A stretch of DNA of 64,000 nucleotides from Apodospora peruviana (Eukaryota; Ascomycota; Sordariomycetes; Sordariales; Lasiosphaeriaceae): contig JAUEDM010000003.1 of the NCBI GenBank assembly GCA_033439685.1, positions 1,270,001 through 1,334,000 on the forward strand. The letters are read 5' to 3'. Positions 57,001-64,000 of the stretch are shown here, in pieces. The translations under genes and the position numbers were made by a program. The notes beneath the pieces were generated by a model. It saw only the letters and a program-made list of their open reading frames with translations, searched no databases and was not told the origin of the DNA. Every line of letters starts with the position of its first letter. The first letter of the stretch is position 1.

Positions 57001-58824
57001 GGATGGGTAATGCTTTGGTTGAGGTTTGCGCCAGAATCTGCTGCGCAACCGAGAAAGCGAAAGATGCAACAATGTTGTCGATGACCTCAGACAAGACGGG
57101 GTCAACAGAATCCTGCTGTCGACTGTCCTCATCCGGTCTTGCGGAAGCCAGTGCCGCAACAATATCTCTACTTATCAACAGCGAAACCGAAGGCACGAAC
57201 TCCAGCGCCCTCCTGCAGATCTCAGCCAGCTGTGACAGGTTTTCGGACTCGTCGGTGGGTTTCGGCGGTGGCGCCCTTGGCGCAACACCTCGAGGGACCA
57301 ACTCTTGTTGCTCCTTGAGCTTGGCGAGAAGCTCTTCCCTGGTAGACCAGGCATTGCCAAGGCGGAGGAGGAGGGATATCTGGCGGGCGAAGATATAACA
57401 TCGAAAGTCGAAAAGAGATACGTTGTTCGCCAGAATGAGTTCGCGGTACGGCTTTTTGGTGGGACTGATGGGGATTTTGTCGAAGTTATCGGCTTGTCCC
57501 CTCTCGCCCGACTGGAGATCAACAGCCTCTTCGTCGTCAAACTCCATTCTCCCGCGGTCGACCTGATTTAGGGCCCTCTGGGCTAGTTTCTTCAGCTCTT
57601 CGGTGTAGTCGAGGAGAGCGCCACCGTGGGCTTCCGCGGAGCCCGCAATAGCCTGCTCGTGGATGATTGCGTCCAATCCAACGCTGAGCTCATCATAAAC
57701 GACCAGCGCATCTTCGACAAGCCCAACACTCTCAAACCCGCGCGCCAAACCTTCCTTCAGTATAAAGAAGGTACAAAAGTTCCAGCCAGGTAATCCTCTT
57801 TTACCCTCCCTCTCCTTGATGTCCTCCTCGTACTGGCGGACGCGGGTGTCAAAGCTAGATAGGATGAGCTCTTTAAACTTCACAATCAAGTCCGCCCACG
57901 CGTTCTCGCTGTCCTGCTCTGTCTCCTGGTAGCCGGTAGGCACGGCTGGGACCACGCGCGGGAGCAAATCGTACGGGACATCGTTGATGCCGATCCGAAT
58001 CTGCCTCACGCGATCCACGGCGCTCTTGCTGGAGCTGTTGAAGTCGCTCCGCATCTTGTCCAGCAACGTGCTTGCACCGCCGCGGAAGAAAGATGTGGAG
58101 GACGACTTTGTCAGGTCGGAGCTTGAGTCCGGTGCTTTCCCGCCGCTCACTCGGGGTTGGGTAGCGGCAACAGTGTTGGGGATGACGACGTGTACGATGA
58201 GCCACTCGAAGGCATCGTGGTTTTCTGCGCTGCTGCCCTGCTTCCCGTGGCTCGCTGGCGTATTCGTCTTGATCCATTCGCGTATCTCGGCCCTCGCGCT
58301 CGACTTGTATGTCTCGTTGTCGTCACATCTGACTAACAGGACCTTGAGATAGGGGGTTCTGCGGAGACCAGGGATTTGGTGGCGGCGTTCCTTTCCGGCG
58401 TTCGGAGGACGGAGCGTTGCGCCAATTGACTCGATCTGGTCGGTAGAGGGCGCTCGGCCGCCGACAATGGCTGTCTGGAAGCCATCATCACGGGCGACTG
58501 AGGTCTCGGCTGGGTTCGAGCCTCCGGCTTTCGGGTTCAGAGGTATGCCTGGCGAGAGGACGGCGGAGTAATCGGTGCCGGCGGGGACAAGCTCGGCATG
58601 CAGTGTATGGATGGAGCGCACCGGGCCGGCATGGGACTGCCAATGAAGGTCGCGAAGGGGAAGTCGGGGGATCAAGCCGGGGGCGAGGAGCTTGTAGACA
58701 TCGTGGGGGTCGAAGTACTCGACTACGCGCAGTCACTCGATTGATTAGGCGGTGACCCAAAGTCCAAGTCTTGAGAGTAGGAATACAAACCTGTAACCTT
58801 TGACGAGGAGAAAGGCTGTTCCAT
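54026..58824 (-). CDS. TRS130: TRAPPII complex subunit TRS130 (TRAPPC10)
   Basis: Large Golgi tethering-complex subunit, 1576 aa; TRAPPII activates Rab11-type GTPases (Ypt31/32) in late Golgi and recycling traffic. Exon 1 is 58824-58791 and exon 2 is 58722-54026; the intron (GTTTGT...GCGTAG) splits a Val codon to give MEQPFSSSKVTVEYFDPHDV. Family landmarks: EYFDPHDVYKLL and PLRDLHWQSHAGPVRSIHTL at the N-terminus, WNFCTFFILKEGLARGFESVG, LVYDELSVGLDAI, SLFDFRCYIFARQISLLLRL, a central helical solenoid (LAVLKFHLGEYQDAAFFFY) and a C-terminal beta-rich region. The N-terminal 60 residues of exon 2 and a Ser/Pro insert at about 620-680 are lower complexity. Codons are GC-rich and no further intron is required. 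Divergent from MRI1 across 498 bp. Confidence 0.96.
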
Positions 58825-59322
58825 GCTGAACAGCTCAGATCCGTCTATGGCATGACCTGGTAGTGTGTCGGGTGTTTGTTGGAGAGTCTGACAGTGTGTC
58901 GTAATGGTCAACGAGGTGCGCACCCTCAGGAGTTGCAGTCGACAGCTTGATGCTGTCGGGTGGCATTTGGCAGCTGGACCCTGTCGCATCGAGACCCCCG
59001 TTAGGATTAGCGCGACATGTCTAACCGGCTGCTCTTTTATTAGCGACCTGGATTGATACACTGACAAATTCTAGAACCCCACCAAAAAAGTTGGGATGGA
59101 GGGGCAAGAATTCCATCCGATCGCGGGCGCAACAATTCAAAGTCGCGATTCGCAATGGGTCACCACGAGGAGTTTTAACATAAACAACCAGTCCACAGCC
59201 GATAATAACTTTGTTATTTTCATCCTTCCTGAAAACAAAAGTTGTTAGGCGCCGCTATTGTGGACACTCCTCGATCTCCACTCCGTTACCATCAGCGAAC
59301 CTGTCGGTCGCTATTTAACACA
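58825..59322. promoter_or_regulatory. Divergent promoter between TRS130 and MRI1
   Basis: The 498 bp between the two start codons must hold both promoters. An AT-rich part with CAACCAGT and TTAACA words lies nearer MRI1 (about 59170-59225). No TATA box or strong dyad is seen. Confidence 0.45.
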
Positions 59323-60510
59323 ATGGCGACACTCCAGGCGATCAAATATTCGCGGGGCAAATTGCTCGTTTTAGATCAGCTCAGACTCCCGCACGAACAC
59401 CATTACGATGAGGTCTCCACGTGCGAGGAAGCCTTCGATTGCATCAGGTCGATGCGGGTAAGGGGAGCTCCCGCCATCGCCATAGTTGCTGCCCTCGCGT
59501 ACGCCGTGGAACTGCACAACGGAGGCTGCTCCGCAACAACGCCAGAAGAGGTGATTGCGCATCTCGACTCCCGGCTAGACTATCTCAAGGAGAGCCGGCC
59601 AACAGCAGTCGACCTCTCCAATGCCATCACCCTTCTGAAGCTGGCCATCAGGGACGCCAAGATCGAGGCAATGGGCCACCCCGAGGCCAAGGATGCCATT
59701 ATGACATCCTACATCAACGCCGCCGAACGCATCCTGGAAAAGGACCTCGAGACAAACAAGTCTATCGGCGCGTTCGGAGCGACCTGGTTGCAGCAGCAGT
59801 ACAACGCCAGCCCGGAGCGGCCCCTTTCCGTCTTGACGCACTGCAACACCGGATCGCTCGCCACGTCCGGCCACGGCACCGCCCTGGGCATCATCCGGTC
59901 GCTCCATGAGCGGTCGCTCCTAAAACACGCCTACTGCACCGAGACGCGCCCCTACAACCAGGGCAGCCGGCTTACCTCGTTCGAGTTAGTGTTTGAGGGC
60001 ATCCCCGCCACGCTGATCACCGATAGCATGGCCGGCGCGCTGTTCTCGCTGCACCGCGAACACATGCATATCGGCGCCGTCATCGTCGGCGCCGATCGCG
60101 TCGTGCGGAACGGCGACACGGCCAACAAGATCGGCACCTACTCGCTTGCGGTGCTGGCGCGCTACCACGGCGTCAAGTTTGTCGTCGCGGCGCCAACAAC
60201 GAGCATCGACCTCGAGACCGAGACCGGCACGGGCATCAAGATCGAGGAGCGCAAGCCGGAGGAGCTCACGCAGATCACGGGTGCGGTGGTGAATCCCGAC
60301 GGGACCGTCGACGCCACCAAGTCGGTCAGAGTTGCGATTGCTGACCAGAGAATTGGGGTGTGGAACCCGGCGTTTGATGTCACTCCCCACGACCTGATTG
60401 ACGCGATTGTGACGGAGAAGGGTGCGGTCGTGAAGGGAGCGGATGGCAAGTTTGACTTTAGCGAAGTGATGTCGGAGCGGTGGGCTGCCGTTGTTGGTCA
60501 GAAATCATAG
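59323..60510 (+). CDS. MRI1: Methylthioribose-1-phosphate isomerase
   Basis: Methionine-salvage enzyme of 395 aa that isomerises 5-methylthioribose 1-phosphate to the ribulose form in the cytosol; member of the aIF2B/MTNA fold. Landmarks: RSMRVRGAPAIAIVAALA, SRPTAVDLSNA, the catalytic Cys174 in LTHCNTGSLATSGHGTALG, the catalytic Asp258 in IVGADRVVRNGDTANKIGTY, and ETRPYNQGSRLTSFEL between them. Length matches the family and no intron is needed. I chose the ATG at 59323 (ACACAATGGCG) because it gives the usual MATLQAIKYSRGKLLVLDQL start; the frame extends 27 codons upstream to a TTG without another ATG. A human or yeast eIF2B subunit is excluded by the Cys/Asp pair. Divergent from TRS130. Confidence 0.98.
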   Translation: MATLQAIKYSRGKLLVLDQLRLPHEHHYDEVSTCEEAFDCIRSMRVRGAPAIAIVAALAYAVELHNGGCSATTPEEVIAHLDSRLDYLKESRPTAVDLSNAITLLKLAIRDAKIEAMGHPEAKDAIMTSYINAAERILEKDLETNKSIGAFGATWLQQQYNASPERPLSVLTHCNTGSLATSGHGTALGIIRSLHERSLLKHAYCTETRPYNQGSRLTSFELVFEGIPATLITDSMAGALFSLHREHMHIGAVIVGADRVVRNGDTANKIGTYSLAVLARYHGVKFVVAAPTTSIDLETETGTGIKIEERKPEELTQITGAVVNPDGTVDATKSVRVAIADQRIGVWNPAFDVTPHDLIDAIVTEKGAVVKGADGKFDFSEVMSERWAAVVGQKS

Positions 60511-60744
60511 CGAATGTCATCAGGCAGGATTGATGATCTGATTGCAATGCAGTTAAGCTTCTTATATGTTTCATGATGCAATCGTTTAGATGAGACGACG
60601 GTCATTGTGTGAGGCCTTGACTGTGAACCCGAAAAGGGGGTTCGGAAAGGGGGTAAGTTTACCAAACAATCCACGCCAGCAAGCGGGGCAAGACTGTGGA
60701 GAAGTCGACTATAACTGTAAGCTTAAAATATACATGAAATCTGT
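60511..60744. other. MRI1 3' flank
   Basis: Short AT-rich stretch after the MRI1 stop codon, before the mobile element. Nothing further recognised. Confidence 0.6.
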
Positions 60745-60747
60745 TTA

Positions 60748-61264
60748 GGGGCTCTTTGGTTCCCAGATTTGGAGCACCATTTCCAGTAACAGCCAACTTC
60801 TAGGATTTCTTATTTTGCGTTCGGTTAGTCCAGTTAAGAATTCACCAGTAAAAGCCAAAATCTGGTAAATTCTGGGCAAAATCTAGAGGCCTGCAGATTA
60901 GGGCATAAAGGCTGCATCCGACTAATTAAAAGTACGATTGAACTTCTAGTTTTACTGTGGAAAAAAGTCTAGTTAAACCGTAAAATAGGAGATAAAACAA
61001 GAGATAAGAAGATAAAAGATCAGAAAATACGAACCGGACCTCCTTAAGCTTTACGAACTTTGACATGCATACGTCATTTTATTGTAAAAGTCGCTGCATT
61101 TCGACGCAATGAGCTAGCTAGATACATAAGGTAATTAGTGTGACGGCACGCACATTTGAGCAGGCGCATGACAGCTAGCTGCGTTACTGAAGATGCAATA
61201 AGTCAACTTCTGGCGCACGGCAACAGCTTCTTCTGGTTGGGGAAATCCGGAACCAAAGAGCCCC
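60748..61264. mobile_element. Non-autonomous DNA transposon (MITE), Tourist/PIF-Harbinger-like
   Basis: A 517-bp AT-rich, non-coding element bounded by a perfect 16-bp terminal inverted repeat: GGGGCTCTTTGGTTCC at 60748-60763 and its reverse complement at 61249-61264. Directly outside lie TTA at 60745-60747 and TTA at 61265-61267, a 3-bp target duplication of the TWA type used by PIF/Harbinger elements. The GGGxCTxTTTGGTTCC end resembles Tourist-class termini. Subterminal CAACTTCT occurs near both ends (about 60803 and 61204, same orientation). No transposase is encoded, so it would need help in trans. Perfect ends and intact target duplication suggest a fairly recent insertion in the gap between MRI1 and the M20 gene. 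Confidence 0.82.
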
Positions 61265-61267
61265 TTA

Positions 61268-61590
61268 CAAGTACAATATTAAGTCTTACAATGACATTGT
61301 CAGGTCATCGGATGACGCGCATTTCACTATGAACGGGTACTGTATTCCGTAATCCGTACCGCTGCGTCTTGGCAGGGCGTGCAGGGGTCGCCTCCGCTGT
61401 TTCTCCCCTCAATACCAAAGGTTCATCCCAACTTCATCTCGCTACAGAATGACCTCATTCTCATCCGAGTGGAATGATTCAGGCAACTGAAGCAATTTTG
61501 ACTTAACAATTTCAGTCAGGTCAAGTCTATAAACCTACCTTCCTTACCTTACTCACTTCATCCATACCTAGAACTAGAAAGACCATCGCA
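61268..61590. other. M20 peptidase promoter region
   Basis: Right flank of the MITE up to the M20 ATG. Contains TTACCTTACTCAC-type sequence and ATACCTAGAACTAG just before the start. No TATA box is clear. Confidence 0.5.
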
Positions 61591-62955
61591 ATGAAGTCCC
61601 TAAGCCGGCTGCTTCTTCTTGTTGGTGGGGCAGCTCTCACCACAGCGGTATCTCGCCGCCATCACAAACCACTGCAACAGCAACATCCACTTGGCGTCTC
61701 CTCACTACCAGAATACAGTAGATATTCAACTTCAGACGCCGCACCATCCTACCGCAAAACCCTCCTCGACCTGCACAGAAATCTCATCAGCATTCCATCA
61801 GTCAGCGGGAACGAGACAACAGTCGCCTCATGGCTGGCCGACTATCTCACTTCGCAAGGCCACACCACCTCCCTACAATGCGTAGACTCGCCATCATCCA
61901 ATTCCACAATGGTTTTGGCTAAGAGCTCCTTGCGGTGCAATGTCGTCGTGCGGTCTCTCAGCAGCCAAAGCAGCAGCGCTTCACCAGCACCCCACCTAGC
62001 ACGTGTGCTAGTATCCTCACACATCGACGTCGTGCCCCCATACATCCCCTATGCCATCGACACTTCTGATGAAATCGGGCCCGACACACTCATCTCGGGC
62101 CGCGGCTCCGTCGACGCGAAAGCGAGCGTGGCCGCGCAGATTGTCGCAGTCGACCAACTTTTGGCGTCAAACGAAATCGACGGAGATGACGTGATGCTAC
62201 TCTTCGTGGTGGGCGAAGAGACCACCGGCGACGGGATGCTCTCCTTTTCCTCCAGCAGCGATAATCAAAAATTTGAGGCTGCCATCTTTGGGGAACCGAC
62301 CGAGAACAAGCTCGCGTGCGGCCACAAGGGCATCGGTCTGGTAACTGTTTCTGCTCAAGGAAAAGCCGGCCACTCGGGTTACCCGTGGTTAGGGAAAAGC
62401 GCGACCGAGGTGCTGGCCCGCGCTATAGTAAAAATCCTCGACGCGGACTTTGGCTGCAGTGATCGGTTTGGGAATACCACCGTCAATGTTGGTCGGATGG
62501 AAGGTGGTGTCGCGGCGAATGTTATTGCTAGAGATGCGGTCGCGCGGCTTGCGATAAGGATCGCGACGGGGAACAGGACTACTGGAGTAGAAATTGTGAG
62601 GGAGAAGTTGGAAAAGATATTGGAGGAGACGGACGGGGAGGCGTTGAGTATGGAGTGGCTTCCTGGTGGGTATGGGCCGATTGAGTGTAATTGTGACGTT
62701 GACGGTAAGTTTACACATGTGAGAAGGGTGTTTGGCAGCAGTTTTGTTGACGAGAAAACAGGATTCGAGACCATTGGGGTAAACTACGGAACGGATGTAC
62801 CTCATCTTTCTGGGGACCACGTCAGCTACCTCTACGGACCGGGATCCATCCTCGTGGCGCACGGCGACGACGAAGCTCTGCGTGTTCGTGATCTGGAGAC
62901 GGCAGTTGAGGGTTACAAGACGCTTATCAAGCATGTACTCAAAAAGGCTGATTAG
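61591..62955 (+). CDS. Secreted M20-family metallopeptidase (ArgE/DapE/ACY1-like)
   Basis: Two-zinc exopeptidase or acyl-amino-acid hydrolase of 454 aa, single exon, with a signal peptide (LLLLVGGAALTTAVS, cleavage near residue 20) and several NxS/T sites, so probably extracellular or vacuolar. Metal and catalytic residues in family order: H144 and D146 in SSHIDVVP, D175 in GRGSVDAK, the general base E209 with E210 in VVGEETTGDG, a later Glu in FGEPTENK, and a C-terminal His in VAHGDDEAL. The dimerisation domain inserts at about GLVTVSAQGKAGHSGYPWLG. N-terminal residues 20-50 form a His/Gln-rich propeptide-like stretch. Substrate is not readable; peptide, N-acetyl-ornithine-like and acylated amino acids are all family substrates. 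Convergent with CDC43. Confidence 0.95.
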   Translation: MKSLSRLLLLVGGAALTTAVSRRHHKPLQQQHPLGVSSLPEYSRYSTSDAAPSYRKTLLDLHRNLISIPSVSGNETTVASWLADYLTSQGHTTSLQCVDSPSSNSTMVLAKSSLRCNVVVRSLSSQSSSASPAPHLARVLVSSHIDVVPPYIPYAIDTSDEIGPDTLISGRGSVDAKASVAAQIVAVDQLLASNEIDGDDVMLLFVVGEETTGDGMLSFSSSSDNQKFEAAIFGEPTENKLACGHKGIGLVTVSAQGKAGHSGYPWLGKSATEVLARAIVKILDADFGCSDRFGNTTVNVGRMEGGVAANVIARDAVARLAIRIATGNRTTGVEIVREKLEKILEETDGEALSMEWLPGGYGPIECNCDVDGKFTHVRRVFGSSFVDEKTGFETIGVNYGTDVPHLSGDHVSYLYGPGSILVAHGDDEALRVRDLETAVEGYKTLIKHVLKKAD

Positions 62956-63342
62956 TTTATAGTTGAATAACACGTCCAAAAAATAGGTATTTCTAGCCCA
63001 GGGTCTTTCTTGTCTACAATAATTACAAGTTAAGTATCTTGTCGCCTGTTTTACAGAAGAATGCTCAATGCATTGAACACGTAGGTATATTCCTGATATG
63101 TTGAGGAATAATGCCATCGCTGTTCAGATCAGGATCTGTATGCGTTTTGGGTGCGTGGAAGACCCTCCTGCGTCAAAAATAGGGGTTACTATCAAAAGCA
63201 AACAACAACAGCGAAGTCCAACCCCGCTTGCTTCTATAGAGTTCCTCCACCGCAAACTGTTTTCACTAAGCCCATTCTCCAGCTTTCGGTGCTCTTTCAC
63301 CAGTAACCCCTTCTCGACCGCCCCAAACGCTCATTAGAATAC
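62956..63342. other. Convergent 3' intergenic region
   Basis: Between the M20 gene (plus) and CDC43 (minus), 387 bp. AT-rich, consistent with two 3' UTRs. No other feature seen. Confidence 0.7.
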
Positions 63343-64000
63343 TCACTGTCCAACAACAGCCGCCAACCAGGCCGGCTTCTCCGCACACAGTGACAAGCCC
63401 ATATCCACCATCTCCCGGCCCAGCGAGCCCTCCTTTCCCTCATCAACCGCTCTCCTCAGAAGCGCCGCTCTCGCCCGCTCGATTCTCCACACCGTCTCGA
63501 CAGGAACAGCAAGCGAGCTATCAGACTCCTTCAGCCCAGGCTCGCCCCAAAGCGCCAGACTGGCCAGACCAAAGCACGAGTGATACAGATCCGGCGGGTT
63601 TCCGGGAGTCTTACCGAAGCCGCCGATCTGATGCTGCATTTTCTCCAAAAGCAACCGTCGGGATGGCTCGCGCAGCACCAGGTCGTTCCGGCCGAGGACG
63701 GCCAGTGCACCGCCCACCCACCAGCAGTAGCATGTGTCAGCATTCTTGTTGGTGCGGCCGTTGAAGCCGACATAACGCAGATTCTCGTCCAGCGAGAGGT
63801 CGGCGAGGGATTTAGGCAACAAGAAATTGGGGCCGTCCTCGTCGTATTCGTCGTCGTCGTCGTCTTCCACCGGCTCCAGGTAAACAAACTGCCGCGAGGC
63901 CAGCCAGTCGACCAACCTCGGCATGTCGCGGATACCGGAATGGAGAATTTTGCTCGCGTGCGCCGCTCTACTGTCCTCCAGTGGGCGGTCCAGTAGCGAG
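63343..64000 (-). CDS. CDC43: Geranylgeranyltransferase type I beta subunit, N-terminus off the right edge
   Basis: Catalytic beta subunit that attaches geranylgeranyl to CaaX proteins such as Rho and Cdc42; only the C-terminal 218 residues are in the window and the frame is open to base 64000. The alpha-alpha barrel motifs are visible: YVGFNGRTNKNADTCYCWWV contains the zinc ligands Asp and Cys (ADTC), and DLYHSCFGLASLALWGEPGL provides the zinc-ligand His and the helix behind it. GRTNKNADTC with GGFGKTPGNPPDLYH favours GGTase-I over farnesyltransferase, which usually has DGCYSFW and DFYHTCY; Rab GGTase beta is less similar. A fungal acidic insert (VEDDDDDEYDEDG) lies between helices. Ends AWLAAVVGQ. 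Upstream in-window residues read SLLDRPLEDSRAAHASKIL. Confidence 0.9.
   Translation of the reverse strand, partial: SLLDRPLEDSRAAHASKILHSGIRDMPRLVDWLASRQFVYLEPVEDDDDDEYDEDGPNFLLPKSLADLSLDENLRYVGFNGRTNKNADTCYCWWVGGALAVLGRNDLVLREPSRRLLLEKMQHQIGGFGKTPGNPPDLYHSCFGLASLALWGEPGLKESDSSLAVPVETVWRIERARAALLRRAVDEGKEGSLGREMVDMGLSLCAEKPAWLAAVVGQ

Overview
The window looks like a gene-dense, GC-rich chromosomal stretch of a filamentous ascomycete (Pezizomycotina, most likely Sordariomycetes). Genes are monocistronic, on both strands, and carry short spliceosomal introns, mostly 53-150 nt with GTRNGT donors, CTAAC/CTGAC branch sites and YAG or AAG acceptors. The gene content (two Zn2Cys6 regulators, a GH76 cell-wall mannanase, a CVNH lectin, an oleate desaturase, TRAPPII and eIF3 subunits) fits that group. 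Splice sites were assigned by reading both strands and joining frames to fit known families. No transcript data were available.

Layout, left to right. 1-2.2 kb: HEL2/ZNF598-type ribosome-quality-control E3 ligase (minus, C-terminus cut by the edge). 4.2-5.2 kb: DEK_C plus SWIB nuclear protein (minus). 6.9-8.2 kb: FAD-dependent monooxygenase (plus). 10.0-10.5 kb: small unrecognised protein (plus). 11.1-11.8 kb: NAD(P)H-dependent FMN reductase (minus). 12.8-14.6 kb: chaperonin CCT2 (minus), divergent from eIF3b at 15.3-17.7 kb (plus). 19.7-21.1 kb: unrecognised acidic, probably nuclear protein (plus). 23.3-24.8 kb: delta-12 desaturase (plus), convergent with a secreted cyanovirin-N-homology lectin at 26.8-27.4 kb (minus). 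30.6-32.9 kb: TBC-domain protein (plus), convergent with a fringe-like/DUF604 glycosyltransferase at 34.2-35.7 kb (minus). 37.6-39.8 kb: Zn2Cys6 regulator (minus). 40.4-41.2 kb: coiled-coil hypothetical (minus). 42.9-44.7 kb: an unrecognised, apparently broken coding region with a 96-bp tandem duplication. 46.1-47.7 kb: GPI-anchored GH76 enzyme (plus), convergent with a six-exon Zn2Cys6 regulator at 48.6-51.8 kb (minus). 54.0-58.8 kb: TRS130 (minus), divergent from MRI1 at 59.3-60.5 kb (plus). 60.7-61.3 kb: a Tourist/Harbinger-like MITE. 61.6-63.0 kb: secreted M20 metallopeptidase (plus), convergent with CDC43 at 63.3-64.0 kb (minus, N-terminus cut by the edge).

I see no biosynthetic cluster, CRISPR array, rRNA or convincing tRNA. 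The genes are mainly housekeeping (translation and its quality control, protein folding, Golgi traffic, methionine salvage, prenylation, lipid desaturation), with some secreted or cell-wall functions. The points of interest are unusual gene structures (a GC-AG intron right after a start codon, a 63-nt stop-free intron in eIF3b, a zinc cluster split by a 538-nt intron), a TBC protein lacking both catalytic fingers, a CVNH lectin, an intact-looking MITE and an orphan region. I did not find evidence for a wholly new multi-gene system.
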